Part shown: positions 7,576 to 16,280 of the stretch, one piece after another
Position numbering within the stretch: the stretch's first letter is position 1
Layout: each line of letters starts with the position of its first letter
NCBI RefSeq assembly: GCF_007995245.1
Contig: NZ_VCBA01000006.1
Coordinates: 269,979 to 333,978 of the forward strand
DNA: 64,000 bases
Origin: Tateyamaria sp. syn59
GTDB lineage: Bacteria; Pseudomonadota; Alphaproteobacteria; Rhodobacterales; Rhodobacteraceae
Direction: 5' to 3'
Notes under the pieces: model-generated
Seen by the model: the letters and a program-made list of their open reading frames with translations, nothing else
Told to the model about the DNA's origin: nothing
Database searches by the model: none
Program-made: the position numbers and the translations under genes

Positions 7576-8748
7576 TCAAAGTTGGTTAAGCAACGCTGGT
7601 GTCGGCCAGGCATCGGCCGGCAGACCGAGCCGCTTCTGTTCTGTTTGAACGGCGGCGCGTGTCCCGGCGCCGAGAATGCCGTCGATCTTGCCTACGTCGT
7701 GGCCTCGCGCCTGCAGTTTGGTCTGTAACAGCTTCATCTCATCGGGACCCAGCCCTGCGTCTGGGCTCCCTGCATCGTAAACCTGCGCGCCACCCAGACG
7801 GGTCGCGAAATAGGCGGCGGTGAGAACGTAGGTGAAGGACTGGTTCCACTCGAAATAGACGTCGAAATTCGGATAGGCGAGGAAGGCGGGGCCTTTGTGC
7901 CCTTGCGGCAGGATCAGGGAGGCAGGCAGGTTCGCAAGCTGGCCATTGCGCGCCTCGACGCCCATGGCTTGCCAGTCGGCAACGTTGCGTGGTTTGCCGA
8001 CACCGCTCAGGCTCCAGTCCATCTGCGCGGGCACTGTGACCTCTTGCAGCCAGGGCTCGCCCGCGCGCCAGCCGAAATGCCGAAGCATCTTGCCGCCGGA
8101 CATCAGCGCATCGGGGGCAGAGGTTTTGAGGCGGACCGCCCCGTCGCCATCGCCGTCCACGCCGTTTTCGATGATGTCGCCGGGCAGCATCTGGACCATG
8201 CCGATCTCACCTGCCCATGCCCCGGTTGTGACGGCGGGGTCGAAATCTCCGGCGGCGAAGAGTTGCATGGCGGCAAAGACCTGTGGACGGAACAGATCGG
8301 GGCGGCGGCAGTCGTGGGCCAGTGTGACGAGGGCGTTGGCGGTATTGAAGTCACCTTGGAACGATCCGTAATCCGTCTCGAACGCCCAGAAGGCCAGGAG
8401 CACGTTGCGGTCTACGCCGTAGGCCTGTTCGACCCGTTCAAACACGCCGTCCCATTGCCGGGCCTTCGACCGGCCGGTGTCGATCCGATTTTGCGAGATC
8501 AAGCGGCGGGAGAAGTCGACGAAGGGGCGCTGGAACACGCCCTGTGCGCGATCGGCGCGCAAAACCTTGGGGTCCTGTCGTACGGAGGCGAGGAAACGCT
8601 CTGCGGTTGCGGGTGCAATGCCGCGCGATGCGGCTTCCGATTCTAGGCCGTCTTTGAAGGCCGAGAAGTCGCCCCCGCATTGCGCCAGCGCGAGGCTCGG
8701 CAGACATGTCATGACCGCCGCGCAGGCGAGTTTTCTCAGAATATCCAA
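7576..8748 (-). CDS. mltB: Lytic murein transglycosylase, MltB family, with peptidoglycan-binding domain
   Basis: This encodes about 390 residues. A signal peptide ([22 protein letters not shown]) precedes an SLT/MltB catalytic domain with the catalytic Glu in [10 protein letters not shown] (Glu124) and the family region [15 protein letters not shown]-terminal PG-binding domain (about 325-390, ending TPALLNQL) follows. It cleaves the MurNAc-GlcNAc bond with 1,6-anhydro product formation in the periplasm. TTG 8748 is chosen as start because GGAG lies seven bases upstream and the signal peptide begins there. The start overlaps the last 13 bases of cbiB, so it is translationally coupled to the cobalamin genes. 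Confidence 0.88.
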   Translation of the reverse strand: MDILRKLACAAVMTCLPSLALAQCGGDFSAFKDGLESEAASRGIAPATAERFLASVRQDPKVLRADRAQGVFQRPFVDFSRRLISQNRIDTGRSKARQWDGVFERVEQAYGVDRNVLLAFWAFETDYGSFQGDFNTANALVTLAHDCRRPDLFRPQVFAAMQLFAAGDFDPAVTTGAWAGEIGMVQMLPGDIIENGVDGDGDGAVRLKTSAPDALMSGGKMLRHFGWRAGEPWLQEVTVPAQMDWSLSGVGKPRNVADWQAMGVEARNGQLANLPASLILPQGHKGPAFLAYPNFDVYFEWNQSFTYVLTAAYFATRLGGAQVYDAGSPDAGLGPDEMKLLQTKLQARGHDVGKIDGILGAGTRAAVQTEQKRLGLPADAWPTPALLNQL

Positions 8749-9656
8749 ATCAAAACTCCAACAAAAATAATAGCGGCCAGGGCAAGACCCCAGCTTTTCC
8801 ACACGATCCTGACGGCGGCGTCAATGTCGGCCGGGCCAAGGGTCCGACGTCCATCGGGGTTGACCCAGGCTAGATCTTCCATCCGACCATGATAACTACG
8901 CGGTCCGGCCAGGGCGATGTTCAGGGCACGGGCCATGGCGGCTTCGGGCCAGCCGGCGTTGGGCGAGCGGTGCAGCGCAGCGTCGGCGCGGATTGCTGCC
9001 CAATGTGCTGTTGCCTCGCCCGCAAGCGCGATCAGCCCCCCCGTCAGCCGGGCGGGCACCCAATTCAGAAGGTCATCAAGCCGTGCTGCCGCCCAGCCGA
9101 ATTCCGCGTGGCGCGGGGTTAGGTAGCCGATCATGCTGTCAGCGGTGTTGACCACCTTGTAGATCAGGATGCCGGGCAGCCCGCCGATCAGGAACCAGAA
9201 GGCGGGCGCGATCACGCCGTCGCTGAAGTTCTCCGACAGGCTTTCGATCCCCGCGCGGGCGACCTGATCCGGGGTGGCGGTGCTGACGTCGCGGCCCACG
9301 ATCATGGCGACGGCGCGTCGCCCTTCGCCCGTGGATTGGCGCAGGCCGTGGGCGACGGCGGCGACATGGTCGACAAGCGAGCGATGCGCCAGCAGGATGG
9401 CGGCACCGATGACTTCGACCAGCCAGCCAAGCTGGGCTAGGGCGAGACCGGTGACGCCCGCGGCGACGACGAGAACCGTGATGGCGGCAACGCCTTTGGC
9501 CCGCGTGGCGGGCGCGGTGTTGAGCCGGGTGTCGAGAGCGCTGACGGCGCGGCCCATCAAAACGGCCGGATGCGGCAGACGCGACCACAGCCACTTCGGT
9601 TCTCCAGCCATGGCATCGAGGGCCATGGCAAGCGCAAGCGTCAACGCGGTTGTCAC
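8736..9656 (-). CDS. cbiB: Adenosylcobinamide-phosphate synthase CbiB/CobD
   Basis: This encodes a 306-residue integral membrane protein of the late B12 pathway that joins adenosylcobyric acid with aminopropanol (phosphate). Family hallmarks are the N-terminal [39 protein letters not shown] in the middle and [27 protein letters not shown]. The hydrophobic segments fit four to five membrane spans. The start overlaps the cobC stop by 4 bases and the 3' end overlaps the mltB start. Length is normal. Confidence 0.93.
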   Translation of the reverse strand: MTTALTLALAMALDAMAGEPKWLWSRLPHPAVLMGRAVSALDTRLNTAPATRAKGVAAITVLVVAAGVTGLALAQLGWLVEVIGAAILLAHRSLVDHVAAVAHGLRQSTGEGRRAVAMIVGRDVSTATPDQVARAGIESLSENFSDGVIAPAFWFLIGGLPGILIYKVVNTADSMIGYLTPRHAEFGWAAARLDDLLNWVPARLTGGLIALAGEATAHWAAIRADAALHRSPNAGWPEAAMARALNIALAGPRSYHGRMEDLAWVNPDGRRTLGPADIDAAVRIVWKSWGLALAAIIFVGVLIWIF

Positions 9657-10594
9657 AGCGCGGCCTCAAGCCGGTCCCACGCCCCCGTCGGTGGAAGACC
9701 AAGGCGCAGCCAACTGCTGCTGTAGGGAAAGACGCGGCTCCAGATATGTGCCTCTGCGAGTCGGGTATGCCAGGCGCCCGCGTTGCCTACGTCGTAGAGC
9801 CGAAAGAGCGTCGTGCCGCCCACCAGCTCAGCGCCTTTGGCCTGCATCAAAGTGTCGAGACGTTTGGCGTCCCGTTTCAAAGTATTACGCGTGTCTTGCG
9901 CCCATGTCTGATCTTCGAGCGCTGTTGCCCCGATGGTCAACGCGATGCCGGACACGGGCCAGGGGCCGAGCATATCGGTGAGTTGCGCGATCAGGGTTGG
10001 ATCGCCAATGACAAAGCCAAGGCGCACGCCGGCGAGACCCCAGAACTTACCGAAACTTTTCAGGATCAGCGTGCCGGGCCGGTCGGCATGCGCGATCAGG
10101 CTGGCATCTGGGATGACGTCGCAAAAGCTTTCGTCGATGACCTTCAGGGGGGCTGTCAGATCGGCAGCGCTCCATTGTCGTCCGTCCGGATTGTTGGGGT
10201 GTACGACAACGTGGGCATCTGCAGGCCGCGGGCTTCCTGTTACGGCCCAGCCTGCATTGGCAAAGCTTGCGGCGTGTTCGTTGTAGGTAGGTGCGGGGAT
10301 ATGGACCACGCCTGTGGGCGCGAGCCGGGGGATCTGTGCGATGGCTGCCGAAGCGCCGGGCGTGGCAAGGATGGCTGCGCCATCCGGTACATTCCAGGCC
10401 GTGCGCGCGGCGGTAATCAAACGGTCTGCGGCGGCTTTGTCCGGCAGGGCAGTCCAGTCCATGTGCGAGAACGTTGGTAACGGATAGGGCGTGGGGTTAA
10501 TGCCTGTGGACAGGTCGATCCAGCCGGAGCGCTGCCCGCCATATTGCGCAATGGCTGCATCCAGACCGCCGCCGTGATCTCGTGTTTGCGCCAA
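9653..10594 (-). CDS. cobC: Threonine-phosphate decarboxylase / CobC-type aminotransferase
   Basis: This 313-residue PLP-dependent class I/II fold enzyme supplies (R)-1-amino-2-propanol phosphate for the nucleotide loop of cobalamin. The N-terminal [13 protein letters not shown] motif and [12 protein letters not shown] are typical of CobC/CobD. NNPDGR and DESFCDV contact PLP, and the Schiff-base lysine lies in [16 protein letters not shown]. It is the first gene of a leftward operon with cbiB (4-base overlap) and mltB. I looked for a cobalamin riboswitch in the short leader and saw none. Confidence 0.92.
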   Translation of the reverse strand: MAQTRDHGGGLDAAIAQYGGQRSGWIDLSTGINPTPYPLPTFSHMDWTALPDKAAADRLITAARTAWNVPDGAAILATPGASAAIAQIPRLAPTGVVHIPAPTYNEHAASFANAGWAVTGSPRPADAHVVVHPNNPDGRQWSAADLTAPLKVIDESFCDVIPDASLIAHADRPGTLILKSFGKFWGLAGVRLGFVIGDPTLIAQLTDMLGPWPVSGIALTIGATALEDQTWAQDTRNTLKRDAKRLDTLMQAKGAELVGGTTLFRLYDVGNAGAWHTRLAEAHIWSRVFPYSSSWLRLGLPPTGAWDRLEAAL

Positions 10595-10688
10595 AATGCA
10601 AGGCTCCTGTGCATCACGTGCCGGTTTCGGCGTCTTCTGGCCCGGACAAAGCGGAAACTTGCCCAGTTTTCAAGTCTGAGTGATCGCG

Positions 10689-10712
10689 TTAACGGACTAC
10701 ATGATCCGTTAA
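10689..10712. promoter_or_regulatory. Perfect inverted repeat between cobC and the receiver gene
   Basis: TTAACGGA (10689-10696) and TCCGTTAA (10705-10712) form a perfect 8-bp dyad with an 8-nt spacer. It overlaps the first half of the CtrA-type site at 10709-10724 and lies in the divergent promoter region. Confidence 0.5.
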
Positions 10713-10724
10713 TTGTTTGTTAAC
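10709..10724 (+). promoter_or_regulatory. CtrA full binding site
   Basis: TTAA at 10709-10712, seven bases, then TTAAC at 10720-10724 exactly match the CtrA consensus TTAA-N7-TTAA(C). The site ends 51 bases before the receiver-protein start codon, as expected for a CtrA-activated promoter. Confidence 0.6.
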
Positions 10725-10775
10725 ACAATATTGCCCAGAAGAATGAGCGTGCCCTAAGGGCCGCTCGGAGTGACC

Positions 10776-11135
10776 ATGAATGTATTGATCGTTGAAAGCC
10801 GACAGGAGTTGGGTGTGCTGTGGCAGCGGCACCTCGCACGGCAGGGTGCGGACGTGGCCCTTGTTCACGGTCAGGACGAGGCTGTGGCGCATCTGTCTGA
10901 ATACGAGGCCGATATCATTGTCATGGATCTGGTTCTCGACGAAGGCAGCGCGCTTGCTGTTGCGGATTTTGCCAGCTATCGCCATCCCAATGCGCGAGTG
11001 ATCTTTGTCACCGACACGACCTTCTTCTCGGACGGGTCGATTTTCAATCATGCCAGCAACGCCTGCGCCTTTGTGACTGCTGGCACGCCGCCCGAGGATT
11101 TGGCCGCGATGGTGGAGCATTACGGCGTCAGCTGA
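10776..11135 (+). CDS. Stand-alone degenerate receiver-domain protein
   Basis: This encodes 119 residues with the fold pattern of a single CheY-like receiver (MNVLIVES ... IIVMDLVLDEGS ... ARVIFVTDTTF). The phosphoacceptor Asp51 is kept. The usual acidic pair near the N-terminus is reduced to VES, and the conserved Lys-Pro near the C-terminus is replaced by FVTAGTPP, so phosphorylation chemistry may be altered or absent. ATG 10776 has CGGAG five bases upstream; GTG 10770 is less likely. A perfect CtrA site lies upstream. The 3' end overlaps the convergent GST gene by 8 bases. Confidence 0.75.
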   Translation: MNVLIVESRQELGVLWQRHLARQGADVALVHGQDEAVAHLSEYEADIIVMDLVLDEGSALAVADFASYRHPNARVIFVTDTTFFSDGSIFNHASNACAFVTAGTPPEDLAAMVEHYGVS

Positions 11136-12111
11136 GCGCTTCGCGCCTGTGAGGTTCATCGAAATCCAGAACGGGATTGATCGGAAGGATCCGGTGCGGA
11201 TTGATGCTTTCGTGGCTGTAATGATAGTGCCGCACGATGTGGTCCATGTTCACCGTCTTGGCCACGCCGGGCATCTGGTATAGTTCGCGGGTATAGGCCC
11301 AGAGGTTGGGGTAATCGACCAGCCGCTTGCGGTTGCATTTGAAGTGCAGGTGATAGACGGCGTCGAAACGCACCAGCGTGGTCCAGAGCCGCCAGTCGGC
11401 TTCGGTCAGCCGGTCGCCTATCAGATAGCGTGAGCGCGACAGCCGATCCTCCAGCCAATCGAGGGTGTCAAAGAGTGGATGCACCGCCTCATCATAGGCC
11501 TCTTGCGTGGTGGCGAAGCCGGATTTGTACACGCCGTTGTTGAGCGTGTCGTAGATGCGGTGGTTTACCGGTGCGATGGCGTCGCGCAACGCTTCGGGCC
11601 AGTAATCGTCGGTGTTTCCGGTGATACCGTCAAAGGCGGAGTTGAACATGCGGATGATCTCGGAGCTTTCGTTGCTCACGATGGTTTCGCGCTCTTTGTC
11701 CCAGAGGATCGGCACGGTCACGCGGCCTGAGAACGTCGGATCAGCCTTTAGGTATATGTCCCTTGCGTAAGGCAGGTCGTAGAGCGTATCACCAGTCGCT
11801 CCCGTATTGTCTGTCTCAAATGTCCAGCCGTCGGACAGCATATCCGGGTGCACGGCGGAGATGCTGATGTGATCGGTCAATCCTTTGAGCGTGCGGAAGA
11901 CCAGTGCGCGATGCGCCCAGGGGCAGGCGTAAGAGACATAGAGGTGATACCGCCCGCTGGCAGCTGCAAATCCGCCCTTACCAGACGGGACCGCATGGTC
12001 ATCTGCGGTGATCCAGTTGCGGAACTTGGCTTGGCTGCGCTGAAATTTTCCACCGCTCGATTTCGTATCGTACCAGCGGTCATGCCAGACGCCGTCCACC
12101 AAAAGTCCCAT
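11128..12111 (-). CDS. yqjG: Glutathionyl-hydroquinone reductase (Xi-class GST, YqjG/ECM4 family)
   Basis: This encodes 327 residues. The thioredoxin-like half contains the Xi-class catalytic motif CPWA (Cys63, in YVSYACPWAHRAL), which takes glutathione off S-glutathionyl-hydroquinones. Residues SNESSEIIRMFN match the GSH-binding part. The helical half carries LIGDRLTEADWRLW and the family region DAVYHLHFKCNRKR. Length is usual for the family. It stands alone, divergent from the next small gene and convergent with the receiver gene, and may help detoxify quinones or degrade aromatics. Confidence 0.92.
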   Translation of the reverse strand: MGLLVDGVWHDRWYDTKSSGGKFQRSQAKFRNWITADDHAVPSGKGGFAAASGRYHLYVSYACPWAHRALVFRTLKGLTDHISISAVHPDMLSDGWTFETDNTGATGDTLYDLPYARDIYLKADPTFSGRVTVPILWDKERETIVSNESSEIIRMFNSAFDGITGNTDDYWPEALRDAIAPVNHRIYDTLNNGVYKSGFATTQEAYDEAVHPLFDTLDWLEDRLSRSRYLIGDRLTEADWRLWTTLVRFDAVYHLHFKCNRKRLVDYPNLWAYTRELYQMPGVAKTVNMDHIVRHYHYSHESINPHRILPINPVLDFDEPHRREALS

Positions 12112-12335
12112 GTGACTTCTCCTGCTTGAGTTGCGGCAGATGTAGGGGCGGCGGATTTGCGCGCAAAGTGACTGTGGCGCGCATCACGCCTGCGTCTTTG
12201 CACATCTGCATGTAATAGATGAGAGTCACAGGAAAGACACAGGCCGAAAGACTCGTGCCATGTTGTTGGAATTTCAGTGAAACGACTCGTTTTACGCGGC
12301 ATGTTTGGCGTGGGTGGGGAAAAGGAAAGTCTGCC

Positions 12336-12692
12336 ATGTCGACATTCGTACCCAAAGAAGTGCAAGCGGGCTTGGACAGCGCGCGCCTAGTGTCTTTAAA
12401 GGAGGCATCGCGCTTGCGGCTTGCCGTTGATGGCGACACCTATCCTGTGCTGCGCATGTGGAAGACTGGGTTTTCCATGCAGGCCGATACGGCACCGTAT
12501 CTTCGCGGCTATGTTGATTTGTACGATGGTGCGATCCACCTGTTCCAATGCCTGATTGTCGCCGCCGATGAAGAAGCGGGCGAGATGCGATACGAGTTCA
12601 AGCGCCTGACTGCCGTAGCTGAAAAGCCCGCGCTGGATTTCGTGCGGGCCGAGAATGCACCGGTGGCATTGTTGACGCGGGACGCCGAGTGA
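12336..12692 (+). CDS. Hypothetical protein, 118 residues
   Basis: This encodes a soluble 118-residue protein with no signal peptide, beginning MSTFVPKEVQAGLDSAR. The composition is normal for the genome. Possible beta-strands (DTYPVLRMWKTGFSMQ, YLRGYVDLYDGAIHLFQCLIVAA) suggest a compact beta-rich domain. ATG 12336 is preceded by AAAGGAAAG with good spacing. I do not recognise the family. It converges with the small XRE regulator gene 28 bases downstream. Confidence 0.65.
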   Translation: MSTFVPKEVQAGLDSARLVSLKEASRLRLAVDGDTYPVLRMWKTGFSMQADTAPYLRGYVDLYDGAIHLFQCLIVAADEEAGEMRYEFKRLTAVAEKPALDFVRAENAPVALLTRDAE

Positions 12693-12720
12693 CGTTGGGC
12701 GCCTGAACACCGCCTGCTGG

Positions 12721-12957
12721 TCAGGTGCTGTCGGCTTCGTCCGAGATCAGAAAGAACAGATCCTCTGTGCTGCACCCGAGGTGGCGGGCGAGTTTCAGTG
12801 CCAGCAGCGTCGAGGGGATGAAAACGCGGTTTTCAATCGTATTGATCGTTTTGCGCGACACGTTGATGGCATGTGCAAGTTCTGCCTGTGTCAGACCAGC
12901 GGCCTTGCGCCGTGATTTGAGCGCATTGCCCAAGCGTTCATCCACTGGCTCTGCCAT
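12721..12957 (-). CDS. Small XRE-family HTH regulator
   Basis: This 78-residue protein is almost entirely a Cro/CI-type helix-turn-helix: LKSRRKAAGLTQAELAHAI followed by SRKTINTIENRVFIPSTLLALKLARHLG. Such short regulators are usually encoded with a membrane protein they control. Here the gene overlaps the upstream membrane-protein gene by 20 bases, and a palindromic operator precedes that gene. Autorepression of the pair is the likely role. Confidence 0.85.
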   Translation of the reverse strand: MAEPVDERLGNALKSRRKAAGLTQAELAHAINVSRKTINTIENRVFIPSTLLALKLARHLGCSTEDLFFLISDEADST

Positions 12958-13594
12958 CGCACCACTCGCGCCATGTATAGTTCAGTGTCCACAGCAACAT
13001 TGAGATCATAGCCAACCCTATTGCGACGTGGGCCGCGTCGAGCGGGACGTCGACATAGGTCATCGCAAGACCGCCGAGCAACGCGATTTGGAACGTGCCT
13101 GTGAACGCCCATCGATAGGCCCGCGCCATATTGGTCTGCTGTCGTTCGTCCAGCAAAGAAGGATCGGCCCGCGCGGCCCGCATTTCGATCCAGAGAAACG
13201 GAGCTGTTACAAGGCTCAGGAGGAAGGCGAGGCCAAGCACGATCCAGATAAAGACCGGGACCGACAGCGGGTCAGGGGCGGTTGTGAACCAGAAGAGCAG
13301 CGGCATCCAAATGACGAAACTGAGGGTTGAAATGAGGAGGAGCGGCAGCGAACGCCTTTCAATCTTCAGTTTCTGCGCCGGATCAGGTCGCTTGCGCGGT
13401 TTCAGTCCGAACAAAAGCGCGACGCCAGCAGCACCAAACGCCCCGCCGATGGCTGGCCCCCGCAGTATTTCGGGATCCAGGTTGGGACTTAAACTTGCCA
13501 GCGGGCCTGCGAAGAGGGCGACCAAAAAGCACAGTCCAGACAAGATGAGGCCGGAACGTTTGGCGCGGTTCCAACCTTGTTCCTGATCAAACAT
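12938..13594 (-). CDS. Multi-span membrane protein paired with XRE regulator
   Basis: This encodes about 218 residues with roughly six hydrophobic spans arranged in pairs (LILSGLCFLVALFAGPL, GGAFGAAGVALLFGL, LLLISTLSFVIWMPLLFW, FIWIVLGLAFLLSLV, then two near the C-terminus). No enzymatic motif is visible. ATG 13594 with GGTGG five bases upstream is preferred over ATG 13606, which would lie almost inside the operator at 13609-13626. Pairing a membrane protein of this type with a small XRE regulator is common; the function is unknown. Confidence 0.75.
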   Translation of the reverse strand: MFDQEQGWNRAKRSGLILSGLCFLVALFAGPLASLSPNLDPEILRGPAIGGAFGAAGVALLFGLKPRKRPDPAQKLKIERRSLPLLLISTLSFVIWMPLLFWFTTAPDPLSVPVFIWIVLGLAFLLSLVTAPFLWIEMRAARADPSLLDERQQTNMARAYRWAFTGTFQIALLGGLAMTYVDVPLDAAHVAIGLAMISMLLWTLNYTWREWCDGRASG

Positions 13595-13608
13595 AGAGAC
13601 CACCATTT

Positions 13609-13659
13609 TGTAACCTAAAGGTTACATTTTAGATCTCAATCGGTCACGTCAAGGTTACA
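13609..13659. promoter_or_regulatory. Operator of the XRE/membrane-protein operon
   Basis: TGTAACCT-AA-AGGTTACA at 13609-13626 is a perfect 18-bp palindrome. A further half-site AGGTTACA lies at 13652-13659, exactly 33 bp (three helical turns) from the matching half-site. The position just upstream of the operon start suggests XRE autorepression. Confidence 0.65.
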
Positions 13660-13771
13660 TCTTTGGATGACCTGTCGGTAAGCGCCGACCTGCGCGTTTC
13701 CATTCCTGCGCAACCAAATGATGCCGCTAGAGCTGGCATGGGCGCCGCAGCGAACCGCGGCGCTGGTACAT

Positions 13772-14239
13772 TCAAAATAATTCGAAATCCGAGCCGAATG
13801 GGACCTGCGGAATGCGTCCCTCAAGATCGGAGAACGTAGAGTCGTCCGGTATCATTTGAAAGTTAAAGGCGCCATCCGCACTGTATGTGTAGACGTCCGT
13901 TATCCCGGTATACGGGTCGTAGACGGAGTAGGTCGCCGAGTCTGTGTCCGGGTCGTAGTTAATCTCGGCGTCTTTGGGCGGATCTTTGATTATGAACTCG
14001 TCCCAAGGATCACTAGGCGTGCCCGCAGCATCATCCATTGCGGCTGAGACGAAGTCGCCAACCGTGTAGCCAGGCAATTGCAACGTTTGGCCAATGCCAA
14101 AGCCAACGCTTGAGAAGAAGCCGGACCCACCGGACCCGGCAAAGCCTGCGGGACCGGCTGAGATGATCGACAGGAAACCACCTCCGCCACCGCCGTCTAT
14201 TGAGATTTCTGATTTAATGATGTCGCCGCCAATCGGCAT
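13772..14239 (-). CDS. Orphan glycine-rich acidic protein, function unknown
   Basis: This encodes 155 residues. ATG 14239 is chosen because GGAGG lies six bases upstream. The N-terminal third is glycine-rich and hydrophobic (a run of six Gly, then FLSIISAGPAGFAGSGGSG). The rest is acidic with many Asp, Tyr and Pro residues (DPDTDSATYSVYDPYTGITD) and ends in FELF. There is no Sec signal peptide. The composition is unlike its neighbours and it is flanked by non-coding stretches of about 180 and 250 bases. A surface or secreted role is possible but unproven. Confidence 0.6.
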   Translation of the reverse strand: MPIGGDIIKSEISIDGGGGGGFLSIISAGPAGFAGSGGSGFFSSVGFGIGQTLQLPGYTVGDFVSAAMDDAAGTPSDPWDEFIIKDPPKDAEINYDPDTDSATYSVYDPYTGITDVYTYSADGAFNFQMIPDDSTFSDLEGRIPQVPFGSDFELF

Positions 14240-14496
14240 AGTATCCTCCATGTAAAATTTTGGAAATGTGCCTGCGACACACTGCGCCGCAGCCGATAGC
14301 GCCGTTGAGCGTCATTAAGCTCTGGGATGAACGCAACTGACCGTTTTGTGTGGTCCCCGCGCAGGCAAAAACCCGCTATGCTGGGCGGAGACTTGCCGAT
14401 CCTGCGCTTCTGGAATGAGCAGGAGAGTACGCCCGACCTGCATATGCGTGCACGCCGTTGGCGGATTTGTGTTGCGTCAGGCTGCGGCCTACGCGG
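14240..14496. other. Non-coding stretch
   Basis: These 257 bases between the glycine-rich gene start and the MalY-type gene end carry no convincing reading frame, hairpin or RNA. They should contain the promoter of the glycine-rich gene. Confidence 0.5.
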
Positions 14497-15666
14497 CTAT
14501 TGCAGATCGCCGAATGCCTTGGCCAGACGTTCCACCGCTTCCTGCACCCGCGCACGTGGCGTGGCGATGTTGAACCGCAGCCAACTGTCGCCGCCCTTGC
14601 CGAAGGTTGGGCCGTGGTTGACCGCGATGCAGGCGTCCTGTTCGACGCGCTTGGTGAACTCTTCGCGCGTCATGCCGGTGCCGTCGAAATCGACCCATGA
14701 GAGATACGTGGCTTCCAAGGGCATCGAGTAGAGACCGGGAATGGCGTTGACCGCCTCATCGAAGAGTTTGCGGTTGCCGTCGAGATAGCTGACCAGTTCG
14801 TCGGTCCATGCCGCACCTTCGGGTGAGTAGGCGGCGGTCGCCATGAAGAGGCCGAAGGAGTTGGGCGAGAGGCCGAGGCCTGCCATGCGCTGGGCGAATT
14901 TGGCCCGCAGGTCAGGGTCTGCGATGATCACGTTGCCGGAGTGGGAGCCCGCGATGTTGAACGTCTTGGTCGTGGCCGTCATCATGATCAGCCGGTCCTC
15001 GACCCCCGGAATGTGTGACATGGGGATGTGAGTGTGGCCCGGCATGACGAGGTCGTGGTGAATCTCATCCGAGACGAGGATCAGGTTGTGCCGTTTGGCG
15101 AAGGCGGCGACGCCGAGCAGCTCGTCGCGCGTCCAGACACGCCCGCCGGGGTTTTGGGGCGAGCAGAGGATGAGCATGGTTTCGGAGCCGTCGAGCTGTT
15201 CGTCCCAGGTGTCGAAGTCCATCTCGTACCGCCCGTCGGACATGGGCATTTCGCATTCGACCACGCGCCGGTTGTTGGCTTTGATGACCTTGGCAAAAGC
15301 GTGGTAGACGGGGGTGAACAGCACGATGCCGTCGCCCGGTTCGGTGAAGGTATCCACGCACATGGCGGTGCCGTTGACGAGGCCATGGGTGGTAAAGATG
15401 TGGTCGGCCTGCACCGTCCAGTTGTGCCGTTCCTTCATCCACCACTGGATCGCTTCCCGGTACTTCGTGTCGTCCCCGAAATAGCCGATGATCCCGTGGT
15501 CCAGCTGCGTCTGCACCGCGTCCAGCACGCATTGCGGCGGGCGGAAATCCATGTCGGCCACCCACATGGCGAGCCCCTTGTCGCCGTCGACGCCATAGAT
15601 CGCCTCCATCATGTCCCATTTTACGCAATGGCTGCCGCGTCGGTCGATGATGGTGTCGAAACTCAT
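14497..15666 (-). CDS. patB: MalY/PatB-type PLP C-S lyase (cystathionine beta-lyase family)
   Basis: This 389-residue aminotransferase-fold enzyme is expected to split C-S bonds of cystathionine or cysteine conjugates to thiol, pyruvate and ammonia. Typical features are the N-terminal WVADMDFRPP, the GYFGD segment, the PLP-contacting CSPQNPGG and VSDEIHHDL, the Schiff-base Lys in TATTKTFNIAG and the C-terminal RFNIATPRARVQEAVERL. ATG 15666 begins the conserved MSFDTIIDRRG; longer in-frame starts add unrelated sequence. It is divergent from the deformylase cluster, which may tie it to methionine metabolism only by position. Confidence 0.88.
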   Translation of the reverse strand: MSFDTIIDRRGSHCVKWDMMEAIYGVDGDKGLAMWVADMDFRPPQCVLDAVQTQLDHGIIGYFGDDTKYREAIQWWMKERHNWTVQADHIFTTHGLVNGTAMCVDTFTEPGDGIVLFTPVYHAFAKVIKANNRRVVECEMPMSDGRYEMDFDTWDEQLDGSETMLILCSPQNPGGRVWTRDELLGVAAFAKRHNLILVSDEIHHDLVMPGHTHIPMSHIPGVEDRLIMMTATTKTFNIAGSHSGNVIIADPDLRAKFAQRMAGLGLSPNSFGLFMATAAYSPEGAAWTDELVSYLDGNRKLFDEAVNAIPGLYSMPLEATYLSWVDFDGTGMTREEFTKRVEQDACIAVNHGPTFGKGGDSWLRFNIATPRARVQEAVERLAKAFGDLQ

Positions 15667-15761
15667 GAGGATACTCCGCTTGTCTTGGGGCAGGCTAGCG
15701 TGCATCGGAGCAGGTGCAAGGGGACATTGCGGTGGCCGGGGCGTTGGCTTACATGAACGCC

Positions 15762-16280
15762 ATGAAACGCCCCATTCTTCTGCACCCTGACCCGCGTCTG
15801 AAAAAGACGGCTGAGGCCGTGCCCGACCTGACGGACGAGTTGCGCGCGCTGGCCGATGATATGCTTGAGACGATGTACGACGCGCCGGGTATTGGGTTGG
15901 CGGCCCCACAGGTGGGGGTATTGACCCGTCTGGTGGTGTTGGACTGCGTGAAGGAGGATGGCGACGCGCCCCGTCCGCTGATCATGTTCAATCCGGAGAT
16001 TGTGGCGTCGTCCGACACGCTGAACACCTATGAAGAAGGGTGCCTGTCGATCCCCGAGCAGTTTGCCGATGTGACCCGCCCGGCAGAGGTCGAGGTGCGG
16101 TGGATTGACAGTGATGGCAATGAGCAGACGGAGGCCATGGATGGGTTGTGGGCCACTTGTGTGCAGCACGAGATTGATCACCTCGATGGCAAGCTGTTCA
16201 TCGACTACCTCAAGCCCCTGAAGCGCCAGTTGATCACTCGCAAGATGCAGAAGCTGAAACGGGAACGCGCCCGCGCATGA
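15762..16280 (+). CDS. def: Peptide deformylase
   Basis: This encodes about 172 residues that remove the N-formyl group from nascent proteins. All three metal and catalytic motifs are intact: GIGLAAPQ (43-50), EGCLS (92-96, metal ligand Cys94) and QHEIDH (His136, Glu137, His140). ATG 15762 (MKRPILLHPDPRL) is favoured; ATG 15753 is possible. It is the first of three tandem deformylase homologues ahead of fmt and overlaps the second by 4 bases, so the cluster is one operon. This copy is likely the housekeeping enzyme. Confidence 0.95.
   Translation: MKRPILLHPDPRLKKTAEAVPDLTDELRALADDMLETMYDAPGIGLAAPQVGVLTRLVVLDCVKEDGDAPRPLIMFNPEIVASSDTLNTYEEGCLSIPEQFADVTRPAEVEVRWIDSDGNEQTEAMDGLWATCVQHEIDHLDGKLFIDYLKPLKRQLITRKMQKLKRERARA

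Noticed and set aside
10595..10770. Possible cobalamin riboswitch ahead of cobC
   Set aside because: No B12-box sequence and the leader is too short.
14327..14731. Rightward frame beginning MNATDRFVWSPRRQ
   Set aside because: Two thirds lie antisense inside the MalY-type gene; no ribosome binding site or homology; not supported.
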